DNA from: an uncultured bacterium
Lineage (GTDB): Bacteria > Cyanobacteriota > Vampirovibrionia > Gastranaerophilales > Gastranaerophilaceae
Reading direction: 5' to 3'
DNA: 64,000 nucleotides
Assembly: GCA_949292175.1 (NCBI GenBank)
Contig: CASEYJ010000004.1
Coordinates: 1 to 64,000, forward strand
The position numbers were made by a program, and so were the translations under genes. Shown piece after piece: positions 15,126 through 24,471 of the stretch. Numbering within the stretch: position 1 is the stretch's first letter; the number at the start of each line of letters is the position of its first letter. Below the pieces are notes generated by a model that was not told the origin of the DNA, ran no database searches, and saw only the letters and a list, made by a program, of their open reading frames with translations.

Positions 15126-17351
15126 CTAATTTTTCTTCTTCTGAGGTTTTTGAGATTTACCTTGTTTATTCGGCTTATTTCCGCGACTTCCGTTCTGATG
15201 TCCGCCGCCGGAATAAGAAGTCTGGATACGTTTAACGCTAAATACATCAGGAATTGCTTGGATACAATTAATAACCTTCTTCAAAGTTTCAACATTATCA
15301 AGTTCCATTCCGAGTTCAATAATACCAACTCTATTATTTTTTGACTTGACATTAGCGTAAGTAATATTGGTATTGTTATCCGAAACGGCAGCAATAATAT
15401 CTTTCAACAACCCTAACTTCTCACCGGTTTCGATTCTTATAGTAGTTGTGTAAGTTTTATTGATATTGTCACCTGACCAATGAATATCCATCAAACGTTC
15501 AGGTTGTATATTTTCAAGAGTTTTACAATCAATTCTGTGAACTGTAACACCTTTAGATCTGGTTACAACACCCACAATCGGCTCGCCCGGAATTGGAGAA
15601 CAACATTTTGCAAAAGAATATAACAAGCCCTCCAAACCAACAATATCTTTTTCGGATTTTTTTCTGTTTGATGAATGGAAAGTATTTTCAGGGTTTCTCG
15701 GTTGAGGCTTTCTCAACTTATTTAGGATTTTATTAACAGTCGTTTCACCATATCCAAGTGCCGCAAACAAATCATCTGCACTCTGATAATTCATAAGTTT
15801 TGCAACCTTATCGAACTCACCCTGCTTAATGTAATCGTCAAATACGGCTTTATTAAGCTCATGTTCAAGGTTTGCACGCCCAGCCTCAATATGACTTTCT
15901 CTGTTATTTTTCTTAAACCACTGTTTAATTTTTGAAGAGGCCTGCTTAGTAACGACAAAATTCAACCAATCCAAGCGAGGTGCCGGAGTTTTTGAAGTCA
16001 AAATTTCAACAATATCTCCGTTATTTAACTTTGTATCAAGTTGGGCAATACGTCCGTTAATAAGAGCTCCCACTGTTTTATGACCTACATCAGAGTGAAT
16101 ACGATATGCAAAATCGACAGGAGTTGCGTTAATCGGCAAATCTAAAACATCCCCGTTAGGAGTAAACGCAAATACCTGATCTGAGAATAAGTCTAACTTT
16201 ACGGAATTAACATAATCTTCAGCTGAAGCTATATCGTTATCGTATTCAGCCATTTTTCTCATCCAAGAGAATTTCATATCCGCAGGATTATTTGCTTTCT
16301 GCGAACCCTTTTCTTTATATCTCCAGTGAGCGGCAACACCATATTCTGCGACTTCGTGCATTTCCCACGTTCTAATCTGAACTTCCAAAGGTTTTGATCG
16401 AGGACCAATTACGGATGTGTGCAATGACTGGTACATATTTCCCTTAGGCATTGCGATATAATCTTTAAACCTTCCAGGGATAGGCTTAAACTGAGAATGA
16501 ATAAGCCCCAAAACTTCATAACACTCTTTTTCAGTATCAACAATAACTCTTACTGCGGTAATATCGTACAAATCATGGAACGCGATATTTAAGCGTTTCA
16601 TCTTTGCATAAATACTGTAATAATGCTTAGCACGACCTGTTATTTGCGCATTGATACCATTTTTCTTTACGTCTTTACTAATCTGATCTATCAAAAGCTG
16701 TACAGTCATCTCACGTTCAGCTTTTGTTTGCGATACCAACTGGGCAATTTCAAAATATTTATCAGGCTCCAGATATCTCAAAGACAAATCTTCAAGTTCA
16801 GCCTTCATTTTACCAATACCCAGACGATTAGCAAGCGGTGCAAATATATCTAAAGTTTCTCTTGCAATCTTCTGCTGTTTTTGTGCAGCCATAAAATTGA
16901 GAGTTCTCATATTGTGCAGTCTGTCAGCAAGCTTCAAGAAGATAATTCTTATATCATTCGCCATCGCAATAAAAAGACGACGGAAATTTTCAGCCTGTCG
17001 TTCTTCATTGGATTTGAACTGCAACTTACCAAGTTTTGTAACCCCCTGCACTAATGTCAGAACATCCTTACCGAATCTTGACTCAATTTCTTCCGGTTTT
17101 GTGTCAGTATCTTCAAGAATATCGTGCAAAAATGCCGCCATCAAAGTGTGAGAATCAACTTTCAAATCCACAAGAATTTTCGCAACTTCAACAGGATGGA
17201 TAATATACGGTTCTTCTGAAATCCTATATTGACCTTCGTGTAAACGTTTAGCAAACTCAAAAGACTCTTCTATCTTATCTATTTCTTCCTTATCACGATG
17301 CTGCGCAATAAGAGTTTGTTTTATCTCTTCAAAAAGCGGTTTTTCTGACAT
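15126..17351 (-). CDS. rel: bifunctional (p)ppGpp synthetase/hydrolase (Rel)
   Basis: Rel makes and degrades the stringent-response alarmone. The 741-aa protein has the HD hydrolase domain with the HDILEDTD metal motif (about residue 75), the nucleotidyltransferase domain with YDITAVRVIVD and the RFKDYIAMPKGNMYQSLHT signature, a TGS domain (VFAFTPNGDVL), a conserved Cys/His helical region (CCSPIPGE) and a C-terminal ACT domain, followed by a Lys/Gln-rich tail of about 25 residues. Both catalytic sites appear intact. The start is set at 17351, where TATAAT stands exactly 6 bases upstream with no Shine-Dalgarno. Confidence 0.93.
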   Translation of the reverse strand: MSEKPLFEEIKQTLIAQHRDKEEIDKIEESFEFAKRLHEGQYRISEEPYIIHPVEVAKILVDLKVDSHTLMAAFLHDILEDTDTKPEEIESRFGKDVLTLVQGVTKLGKLQFKSNEERQAENFRRLFIAMANDIRIIFLKLADRLHNMRTLNFMAAQKQQKIARETLDIFAPLANRLGIGKMKAELEDLSLRYLEPDKYFEIAQLVSQTKAEREMTVQLLIDQISKDVKKNGINAQITGRAKHYYSIYAKMKRLNIAFHDLYDITAVRVIVDTEKECYEVLGLIHSQFKPIPGRFKDYIAMPKGNMYQSLHTSVIGPRSKPLEVQIRTWEMHEVAEYGVAAHWRYKEKGSQKANNPADMKFSWMRKMAEYDNDIASAEDYVNSVKLDLFSDQVFAFTPNGDVLDLPINATPVDFAYRIHSDVGHKTVGALINGRIAQLDTKLNNGDIVEILTSKTPAPRLDWLNFVVTKQASSKIKQWFKKNNRESHIEAGRANLEHELNKAVFDDYIKQGEFDKVAKLMNYQSADDLFAALGYGETTVNKILNKLRKPQPRNPENTFHSSNRKKSEKDIVGLEGLLYSFAKCCSPIPGEPIVGVVTRSKGVTVHRIDCKTLENIQPERLMDIHWSGDNINKTYTTTIRIETGEKLGLLKDIIAAVSDNNTNITYANVKSKNNRVGIIELGMELDNVETLKKVINCIQAIPDVFSVKRIQTSYSGGGHQNGSRGNKPNKQGKSQKPQKKKN

Positions 17352-17357
17352 AATATA

Positions 17358-17363
17358 ATTATA
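17358..17363 (-). promoter_or_regulatory. -10 hexamer of rel, leaderless arrangement
   Basis: TATAAT, then TATATT, then the ATG at 17351; no Shine-Dalgarno lies in between. Confidence 0.55.
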
Positions 17364-17427
17364 ATAATAATTTAACTTGTGATTTTCAAGCAAAAATAAT
17401 AAATTTCATACATAAGGATTACTAATA

Positions 17428-17712
17428 ATGATTAAACAAACAAAAGACGGACTGCTTATCCAAGTAAAAATATCACCAAATGCAAGTAAAAACATGATAC
17501 TAAAAGACGAAACCGGAGTAAAAATAAAACTAACGGCTCAGCCTATTGAAGGTAAAGCCAACAAAGCTCTTGTTGAATTCTTATCGAAGCAATTCAAAAT
17601 CCCAAAAACCTCCATCGAAATCACAAAAGGTGATACGTCAAAAGAAAAAACTTTGTTGATTAAAATCTTTGATGATGATAAAATATCTCTTATCCGAGAG
17701 ATTCTAGATTAA
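17428..17712 (+). CDS. DUF167/YggU-family protein, 94 aa
   Basis: Matches the small YggU fold: LIQVKISPNASKN at the N-terminus, VKIKLTAQPIEGKANKALVEFLSK in the centre and a C-terminal strand-helix after GDTSKEKTLLI. Family members are conserved across bacteria, often near membrane or cell division genes, with no established biochemical role. AAGGA lies upstream of the ATG. It precedes the serpin-like secreted gene by 16 bp, in the same operon. Confidence 0.88.
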   Translation: MIKQTKDGLLIQVKISPNASKNMILKDETGVKIKLTAQPIEGKANKALVEFLSKQFKIPKTSIEITKGDTSKEKTLLIKIFDDDKISLIREILD

Positions 17713-17728
17713 AGAAAGGAGTTGGATA

Positions 17729-18760
17729 ATGAAAAAAACACTGGCATTAGTGTTAGCAGGTGTTCTTATTTTTAGCGGACTTTCTGCGTCTGCGTTTGGA
17801 AAAAAGAAAGCTAACCTTGAAATTTTGCCTACAATAGAATCAAAATCAGAAGCCACAAATCAGGTTTGGGTTGGTACATTCCAGCTTGTTTGGAACGATT
17901 TGATGAACGAAATCATCAAAAACCCTATTGAATTCAAGGGCTATGACTCAATTATGGCAAAACAATTGAACAAACAAGCTTTCACAACAGAAGACTTGTC
18001 TGATAGTGCTTACTACAAAAAATGGGGACTTGCTTCACCTGAATTAAAAGCTGAAATTGAAAAAGGTATATTAGAAAAGTTCAATGAAAAAAGTGCCATT
18101 TTAGATAACTTCGATTGGACACCTGATAATGGCAAATATGTTCTTTATGCAATGCTTAAAAAAGATTTCGAATACTTAAAACCATTTGGCAAATTGAAAT
18201 CTGACAAATTTACAGGCAGCAAAGGCAAAGTTAAATATTTCGGACTAGAAAAAAATGCTCCGGAAGACATAAGAGAAACTATACAAGTACTCTTCCACCA
18301 CAACAACCACGATTTTGCAATTGCAATTAGAACAAAACAAAACGATAAAGTTTATTTGTACAGAACAAATGACAAGAAAACTCTCGATGAACTTTATCTT
18401 GATATGTTGAAAAAATACAGAACTTCAACAAGTTATCCACGCTTTACAAAAGCAGATGAACTTAAAATTCCTGATATCGACTTTAAAGCAGAACGCTCTT
18501 TCGATGAACTTTGTCACAAAACAATCAAAAAATCCGACTTAGTAATCGATAAGGCAATCGAAACAGTAGAATTCAAAATGGATAACGAAGGTGTAAAACT
18601 AAAATCAGAAGCAGGTATTGCAACAATGAAAGCAATGATAGAGCCAGAATTTCCACCTAGAAAATTCTATTTCAACGATAACTATGTAATTTTCTTGCAA
18701 GAAAAGAACAAACCTTACTTTGCAATGAGAGTTTCTGACGCAAAAAAATTGCAAAAATAA
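17729..18760 (+). CDS. secreted protein with serpin-like C-terminal features, 343 aa
   Basis: AAAGGAG precedes the ATG, and a signal peptide of about 22 residues ends at SASA-F. The N-terminal block VGTFQLVWNDLMNEI recurs in uncharacterised bacterial proteins as far as I recall. The C-terminal third follows the serpin order: LKIPDIDF, FDELC, a helix, ETVEFKMDNEGVK, SEAGIAT resembling a reactive-loop hinge, then FYFNDNYVIFLQE and YFAMRVSDA like the final strands. The N-terminal half does not look like a serpin and total length is shorter than the usual 370-390. A serpin-related protease inhibitor is a hypothesis. Confidence 0.6.
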   Translation: MKKTLALVLAGVLIFSGLSASAFGKKKANLEILPTIESKSEATNQVWVGTFQLVWNDLMNEIIKNPIEFKGYDSIMAKQLNKQAFTTEDLSDSAYYKKWGLASPELKAEIEKGILEKFNEKSAILDNFDWTPDNGKYVLYAMLKKDFEYLKPFGKLKSDKFTGSKGKVKYFGLEKNAPEDIRETIQVLFHHNNHDFAIAIRTKQNDKVYLYRTNDKKTLDELYLDMLKKYRTSTSYPRFTKADELKIPDIDFKAERSFDELCHKTIKKSDLVIDKAIETVEFKMDNEGVKLKSEAGIATMKAMIEPEFPPRKFYFNDNYVIFLQEKNKPYFAMRVSDAKKLQK

Positions 18761-18780
18761 ATTAAATAATTAAGCACAAG

Positions 18781-18809
18781 AAAGAGTTGCCAATCGGCAA
18801 CTCTTTTGC
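18781..18809 (+). terminator. intrinsic terminator
   Basis: AAAGAGTTGCC-AATC-GGCAACTCTTT, an 11-bp perfect stem with a short TTT tail, follows the serpin-like gene by 20 bases. Confidence 0.8.
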
Positions 18810-18815
18810 TATATT
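18787..18815 (+). promoter_or_regulatory. radA promoter nested in the terminator
   Basis: TTGCCA (18787-18792), 17 bp, and TGC-TATATT (18810-18815): the -35 is the left arm of the upstream terminator stem. Confidence 0.5.
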
Positions 18816-18841
18816 AAGAACGAATTTAAGTGGGGATTAAA

Positions 18842-20215
18842 ATGGCAAAAGTTAAATCTAAATGGATATGTCAAGAATGCGGATATGAAACAGCAGGTTA
18901 TTTAGGGAAATGTCCTGAATGCGGGAGCTGGGGCAGTCTTGTTGAAGAGCTTCAATTTGATTCGAAGCAACCTAACGCTGCTGCTAATGAATTCATAAAC
19001 ACAGAAAAACCCACTCTTTTGAAAGATATTCATATTGGCGAAGAAGTACGTGTCAGCACTAACATCTCTGAATTTGACAGAATTCTTGGCGGAGGATTTG
19101 TACAGGGTTCATTAATTCTACTTGCAGGAGATCCCGGAATTGGTAAATCAACAATCACTCTGCAAACCTGCGGAGAACTTTGTAAAAGCAACAAGAAAGT
19201 ACTTTATATTTCAGCAGAAGAAAGTGCTTCACAATTGAAACTTCGAGCAGAAAGGCTAGAGATTAATTCTGAAAATTTATACATCTATCCTCAAACAAAT
19301 ATGGAAAACATCAAATCGCAAATCGAAGAAATATCTCCTGATTTTGTAATAGTAGATAGTATTCAGGCAATTTATTCTAACAATGTCGCAAGTTCAGCCG
19401 GCAGTGTTTCTCAGATAAGAGAATGCACTAACATTCTGATGCACATTGCAAAAAGCAAAAATATTACAACCATCGTTATCGGACACGTAACAAAAGACGG
19501 AAACATTGCGGGGCCAAAAGTCCTTGAACATATGGTTGATACAGTAATCTATTTTGAAGGAGATAAATACAAATCTTATAGAATGTTGCGTTCAATGAAG
19601 AACCGCTTTGGAAACACATCAGAAGTCGGTATTTTTGATATGCAAGCAGATGGACTACACGAAATTAAAAATCCAAACGAACTATTTTTAAATGAACGCT
19701 CACAAGTCGCAACTCCCGGCAGTGCAATAATCGTCACAAACGAAGGAACTCGCCCGCTGTTAGTTGAAATTCAAGCCCTTGTCGGAACAACATCCTACGC
19801 CGCGCCAAGAAGAGTAACTAACGGTGTAGATTTAAGCAGACTCCACCAAATTCTTGCAGTATTAGAAAAACGTGTCGGATTGAATTTTTCCAAACAAGAT
19901 GTTTACGTAAATGTTATGGGTGGGATTGATGTAGAAGAACCAAGCGCAGATTTAGGGATTGCACTTGCAATAGCAACCTGCGCAAGAGATGTTGTAGTCG
20001 ATCCACAAACCGTTATCATCGGAGAAATCGGTTTGTCTGGTGAAATTCACCCTGTTAATAACATTGAAAAACGCTTAAACGAAGCTGCAGCCTCAGGATT
20101 TAAGAAAGCAATCATCCCATATGCAAACAATCTGCCAAAAGATTTCAATAAAATTAAAACAGTAAAAGTAAAACGTCTTATCGATGCGATTACGTCTTGC
20201 GTTTCAGCGTTATAG
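18842..20215 (+). CDS. radA: DNA repair protein RadA
   Basis: RadA is a hexameric RecA-like ATPase promoting branch migration in recombination. The 457-aa product has the N-terminal zinc finger (CQECG...CPECGSW), Walker A GDPGIGKST near residue 95, the RadA-specific KNRFG motif, and a C-terminal Lon-protease-like domain lacking the catalytic pair. The start at 18842 (ATG) follows GTGGGG; a GTG four codons upstream is an alternative. It ends 2 bp from the convergent coiled-coil giant with no terminator between them. Confidence 0.95.
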   Translation: MAKVKSKWICQECGYETAGYLGKCPECGSWGSLVEELQFDSKQPNAAANEFINTEKPTLLKDIHIGEEVRVSTNISEFDRILGGGFVQGSLILLAGDPGIGKSTITLQTCGELCKSNKKVLYISAEESASQLKLRAERLEINSENLYIYPQTNMENIKSQIEEISPDFVIVDSIQAIYSNNVASSAGSVSQIRECTNILMHIAKSKNITTIVIGHVTKDGNIAGPKVLEHMVDTVIYFEGDKYKSYRMLRSMKNRFGNTSEVGIFDMQADGLHEIKNPNELFLNERSQVATPGSAIIVTNEGTRPLLVEIQALVGTTSYAAPRRVTNGVDLSRLHQILAVLEKRVGLNFSKQDVYVNVMGGIDVEEPSADLGIALAIATCARDVVVDPQTVIIGEIGLSGEIHPVNNIEKRLNEAAASGFKKAIIPYANNLPKDFNKIKTVKVKRLIDAITSCVSAL

Positions 20216-20217
20216 AA

Positions 20218-23200
20218 TTATCTTGCTCTCATTGATTTCTTAATTTTTTCAACGCCTCGCTTCATTGCATCTCGTTTTTTACGTTCAAATTGAACTAAGA
20301 CTTTTCTGTTTGTTTCTTCTTTTGTATCTTTTTGCTGAACCTTATCTCCATAAGCTAATAAAGTTTGTTTTGCGGCTTCTAATAATGTATTTTGAACCAC
20401 AACTTTTATCTGTTCTTTTGTAACTTGCTTAGCAACTTCTTTGGCCATTTCTTCACTAACTTGCTTGCTTACAGCTTTCATAGATTCTTCAACGCCCTCA
20501 GCAGCAGCACTCTTTGTAACAGCCAAAACCGGAGATTGTACCGGAGTACTTAACGCAGGCATTGCAGCTTCAGCAGCACCAGCACCGGTTTCTTTAACAA
20601 CTTCAGTACCTGCATCTTTTGCAACTTCTGTTCCAGCCTCTTTGATAGCTTCTCCACCGGCATCTTTAACAACCTCAGCTCCCGCGTCCTTCGCCACTTC
20701 AGCCCCAGCGTCTTTTGCGACCTCAGCTCCGGCATCTTTTGCAACTTCAGTACCAACTTCTGTTCCGACTTCTTGCCCAACAGCAGCTGCACCTTCAGTA
20801 GCAGCAGCATTTCCTGCAGCTGATCCGGTAGATTTTGCTCCGGCTTTAGCACCTTCTTTAACGCCTTCAGTTGCAGCAGCACTTGTTGGAGGTGCACTAG
20901 CAAAGCTTAACGCAGCAGCTCCGATGTTAATTGCGGCACCCAACAAATTACCTTGAGCTACATTTATTGCTGCGTTGGTTACATAACTTGCAATTTCACC
21001 ATATTTACCAATTGTAAACATTATCATGCCGGCAGGATAACTCCAAGGCATAAGCATCAAACCCATACCCGCAAGTTTTGTTGCTGTAAAGACTTTTCCG
21101 ACATCTGAAATTGTTTTTGTTAATTTCTGATTATCTTTTATATCTTGTTCTTTTTCTTTTTGCTCTTGAACAGCTATTTTATACTTAGCAGCAGAAGCAC
21201 TTGCAATTGCCTTATCAGCTTTTATACTCTTTGTTTCAAGAACTTTTATAGTCCTACCGTTTGATGTAACTCTCAAACCAAGTTGTTGAGACTGTTGTGC
21301 AATTGCACCAAGCGTTGCAATATTACCCTGAACATCAACTGCAGGGGCAGCAGGTTCTGTTGAAGTATTATCACCGCCGTTAACTTTAACAGTTGAATTC
21401 ATACTTCTTGTTTGTGCTTCTTGTGCATTAATATTTCTTCCGGCCTCAATAGCTTGAATTTCACCTTGTGCTTGAGAATAAAGCTGCATTATTTGAGCAT
21501 CAGCAAGCTCATTTTCAGTAGTTAAATTCTTAATTTGAGCCTGAGCTTTCTTCATTTCTGCTGTATTTTTCTTAATATCTTGGTCACATTTTTTCTTATC
21601 ATTAACAGCATCTTTATCAGCTTTTTTAGCATCTTTAGCTTGATCTTCTGCAGCTTTGCCTGTATTTTCTACATTATCAACATCATCTTGAGATGCTTCT
21701 TCCTTTTGAGCCTTTGCAGTATTTGATTTTGCAGTGTCTTCAGTATTACCAGCCTTATTTTCTTCATCAGCTGTACCCATTATCCTTGCAAATTCTTGAG
21801 CCAAAGGATTAACTTTTTCATTATTTGCATTCATTTGATCAGTTAATTGAGTTGAATACTGTGATGCAAAATCATTCAAACCTGAGGAGAAGATAAACAA
21901 CCTTAGAGAAGATTTTGATTGCTTAGCAAGAGCTTCGCCACTGTCAATAACATCTCTTCCAATTGATTCTCCAGCTTTACCATAAAGTCGGTCATAAAGA
22001 TTTTCTTTATTGAGTAATAAAGCTTTTGCATCAAGATTTCCAGCGTTATGTGTTAACGCATAATTTTTACCTGCTTCTATTGCAGTATCAGCATAACGCA
22101 TATTTTCCTTGCATAAAGACAAACCAGACTGTACTGATGATGAAAAATCGTTCAAGGTAGCAATTTTTGCTTGCATATCAAGTGTCAAAGAACCTGTTTC
22201 TGAGTTCAACAAACCATTTAAACGTTCATACTCAGCTCTGTCTGCATCCGTAACATTTTTACCGCCACGAACTCTATTGAGTAAGTCTTCAAACTGTTTA
22301 AATGCTGCATTAAATACAACAGTAGCTTTAAGTGTATCTTTAAATCTTGATTGCTTTATGTCCTTAACTTGATCTTTAAGAGTAGAAACATTATCAATAT
22401 GAGTTTGTAACTCAGAAGATTTTGAAGTACAACCGGTCAAATATTCTCTTACTGCAGCTTCCTCTGGATCCATTTCACCTCCAGCAGCAGTTTCAGTTGT
22501 AACAGTAGCACCCTCAACTGTACCGGCAGATTCTACATCTTCAACACCTGCGGTTCCAGTTGCTCCATCAGCACTAGCAGTGGTATTTGCGTCAACATTA
22601 CCGGTTTTATTTGTAGACTCAACAGGTGCAGCACCTCCTGTAACAACAGGAGTTTCAGCTTCATTTTCAGACGCATTTTCCCCGTTAGCAGGAATCTCAC
22701 CTGTACCCTCTGTATTGTCAGGAGAAACAGTATTATCAGCTACATCATTTGCTCTTGTGTCCTCTGGGATTATACTTTGAGCTTCAGCTTTTGCGGTTTG
22801 AACCTTATTCTTCGTCACATCAACCATTGCCGCATTTGCGTTCAATTTAAATTGTAAATCATCAGAATCAAAGCTTAATTTAACACCTATCATACCGGAA
22901 GTTGATGCAATAGATGCACCTTGAGCAGCGTACGCATAAGCTTCCATTGCACCAAATGTATTCAAACCACTTGAAGCAGTGTATGAATACGAGTGATTCT
23001 TGGCACCTTCAGCTCCTGCATATGTCAAGCTCAAACTTTCCAAGGTTCTGCTTATGCTTTTGTTAACACTTACGATATCATTAACTTCATCCATTTGTGA
23101 CAACAAATGTTCAAGATCCGCTTCAACGTTTTTGGTTTGAGCAACAAGCTCCTGACCTTGAGTATTTAAAACAGCTCCAAGCTCCTTATATCTGCGAATT

Positions 23201-23889
23201 TCTTCATCAGTCATAGCTTCTCCACTTTGAGCTTTTGAGCTTAAAGTTTGAAACTCTTTTGAAATTTTATCAATTTTATCAAGTGTCAATTTCTGATTTG
23301 TTTCCAAATCACTTTGAAGATTCTCTAAATCTTTACCCTGAACTTGTAATTCATCACTTTTTTGGCTTAACAATTCTTCTTGCTTATCAGCCTTGGATGC
23401 AAATTTTTGTAATTTTTTCTGCTGACCTGCTCTTGTAGTATCATCTGTATCAACTTCCATATTACTAGCAGTATTACTATCAGATGATGCAGTATCTTCA
23501 ATTTCATAAGATGTGGTATCAGTATCAGCCATGGCGTTAGCCCAGTCTAGGAACTCTTTTGGCACATAAACACCATCATTAGCCATACCAAGAATTTCTT
23601 CATAAGTAAATTGATCCCAAACCGGATCACTAGGTTTTCCATCATATTTATTCATAACTGTAAGAGTGTTTGTAAAACTCTTAGTTACGTTATTCTTGAG
23701 CATTTTTGCAGCAAGAATCTTAAGTTCATCATCTGAACATTGATCATAGCGAGTATTTTCTCTCAATCGTGTAAAAAGGGCATTAACTTTATCCTCAATA
23801 GTCGGTAAACCTCCGCTCGGATCATTTGGATCCCCAGGACGTTTATAATATTCGTGTTTTAATTTTTTAGTTAATTCTTCGATACCCAT
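20218..23889 (-). CDS. giant coiled-coil protein with hydrophobic hairpin and 8-aa repeats, 1223 aa
   Basis: No family recognised and no signal peptide. Residues 1-150 are soluble and acidic. Residues 160-380 and 490-900 are long Gln/Asp/Lys-rich coiled coils, separated by a Thr/Ala/Glu-rich low-complexity linker (about 380-480). A hydrophobic Gly/Ala-rich stretch near 940-1010 could form a membrane hairpin. It is followed by seven degenerate repeats of G(A/T)EVAKDA (about 1048-1105) and a basic coiled-coil tail. The layout, coiled coil, membrane hairpin, coiled coil, recalls translocator or pore-forming effectors, but this is architecture only. The Shine-Dalgarno is weak (GAAAGGC). Confidence 0.7.
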   Translation of the reverse strand: MGIEELTKKLKHEYYKRPGDPNDPSGGLPTIEDKVNALFTRLRENTRYDQCSDDELKILAAKMLKNNVTKSFTNTLTVMNKYDGKPSDPVWDQFTYEEILGMANDGVYVPKEFLDWANAMADTDTTSYEIEDTASSDSNTASNMEVDTDDTTRAGQQKKLQKFASKADKQEELLSQKSDELQVQGKDLENLQSDLETNQKLTLDKIDKISKEFQTLSSKAQSGEAMTDEEIRRYKELGAVLNTQGQELVAQTKNVEADLEHLLSQMDEVNDIVSVNKSISRTLESLSLTYAGAEGAKNHSYSYTASSGLNTFGAMEAYAYAAQGASIASTSGMIGVKLSFDSDDLQFKLNANAAMVDVTKNKVQTAKAEAQSIIPEDTRANDVADNTVSPDNTEGTGEIPANGENASENEAETPVVTGGAAPVESTNKTGNVDANTTASADGATGTAGVEDVESAGTVEGATVTTETAAGGEMDPEEAAVREYLTGCTSKSSELQTHIDNVSTLKDQVKDIKQSRFKDTLKATVVFNAAFKQFEDLLNRVRGGKNVTDADRAEYERLNGLLNSETGSLTLDMQAKIATLNDFSSSVQSGLSLCKENMRYADTAIEAGKNYALTHNAGNLDAKALLLNKENLYDRLYGKAGESIGRDVIDSGEALAKQSKSSLRLFIFSSGLNDFASQYSTQLTDQMNANNEKVNPLAQEFARIMGTADEENKAGNTEDTAKSNTAKAQKEEASQDDVDNVENTGKAAEDQAKDAKKADKDAVNDKKKCDQDIKKNTAEMKKAQAQIKNLTTENELADAQIMQLYSQAQGEIQAIEAGRNINAQEAQTRSMNSTVKVNGGDNTSTEPAAPAVDVQGNIATLGAIAQQSQQLGLRVTSNGRTIKVLETKSIKADKAIASASAAKYKIAVQEQKEKEQDIKDNQKLTKTISDVGKVFTATKLAGMGLMLMPWSYPAGMIMFTIGKYGEIASYVTNAAINVAQGNLLGAAINIGAAALSFASAPPTSAAATEGVKEGAKAGAKSTGSAAGNAAATEGAAAVGQEVGTEVGTEVAKDAGAEVAKDAGAEVAKDAGAEVVKDAGGEAIKEAGTEVAKDAGTEVVKETGAGAAEAAMPALSTPVQSPVLAVTKSAAAEGVEESMKAVSKQVSEEMAKEVAKQVTKEQIKVVVQNTLLEAAKQTLLAYGDKVQQKDTKEETNRKVLVQFERKKRDAMKRGVEKIKKSMRAR
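20590..20770 (-). repeat. 24-bp degenerate tandem repeats in the giant gene
   Basis: About seven in-frame units of 24 bp encode G(A/T)E(V/A)(A/V/I)K(D/E)(A/T). The units differ at synonymous positions, so the array is old or selected at the protein level rather than freshly expanded. Confidence 0.8.
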
Positions 23890-23990
23890 TTAGGATAAGC
23901 CTTTCATTTTCCTTTTTATTCTCTCTATAAGACGACCAAAAGCTTGATTTCTTTAATATTATAAGCACATTGTAAACGAATTGTTACAAA

Positions 23991-24030
23991 AAAAAGGTGA
24001 GTTCCTAAAATCAAGAAACTCACCTTTTTT
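23991..24030 (-). terminator. trxA terminator
   Basis: AAGGTGAGTT and AACTCACCTT form a stem around a 12-nt loop with T-tracts on both strands, 22 bp beyond the trxA stop. The rest of 23890-23990 is the AT-rich 5' region of the giant gene, with a TATAAT near 23960 on the minus strand. Confidence 0.8.
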
Positions 24031-24051
24031 ATCAATAAATTATAAAATATA

Positions 24052-24375
24052 CTACATATGTTTTTCGATATTTGAAATAATAGATGATTTTGGCATCAAA
24101 CCAACCAATCTTTCAACAGCTTTGCCATTTTTGAAAACCAATAAAGTTGGCAATCCGCTAATCGCATAAGCTTTTGCGATTTTAAGATTTTCATCAGTAT
24201 TAACTTTCACAAATTTAACTTTATCACCAAATTCACCTGCAATTTCATCCAAAACAGGACCTAACTTTCTGCAAGGTCCGCACCAAGTAGCCCAAAAATC
24301 AACTACAACAGGTTTATCGCAACTCAAAACTTCGGTATCAAAACTTGCATCATTAATATCTATCGCATTTGACAT
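24052..24375 (-). CDS. trxA: thioredoxin
   Basis: The 107-aa product is a standard thioredoxin with active site WATWCGPCRK near residue 32, the cis-proline segment GLPTLLVFKNG near residue 76 and normal length. It reduces disulfides in cytoplasmic proteins, with electrons from thioredoxin reductase (not in this window). AAAAGGAG precedes the ATG. It is a monocistronic gene with its own terminator. Confidence 0.96.
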   Translation of the reverse strand: MSNAIDINDASFDTEVLSCDKPVVVDFWATWCGPCRKLGPVLDEIAGEFGDKVKFVKVNTDENLKIAKAYAISGLPTLLVFKNGKAVERLVGLMPKSSIISNIEKHM

Positions 24376-24471
24376 GATAAATAACTCCTTTTATTAATTT
24401 TACTGAAAGTATTCTACCACAGAAAAAATTTTTATGCTATTATCTGTATTAGAATACGATAGGATAAGAAT

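Noticed and set aside
20441-20956. 171-codon plus-strand frame, Ala/Ser/Thr/Pro-rich
   Set aside because: Antisense shadow of the 24-bp repeats of the giant minus-strand gene; no ribosome binding site.
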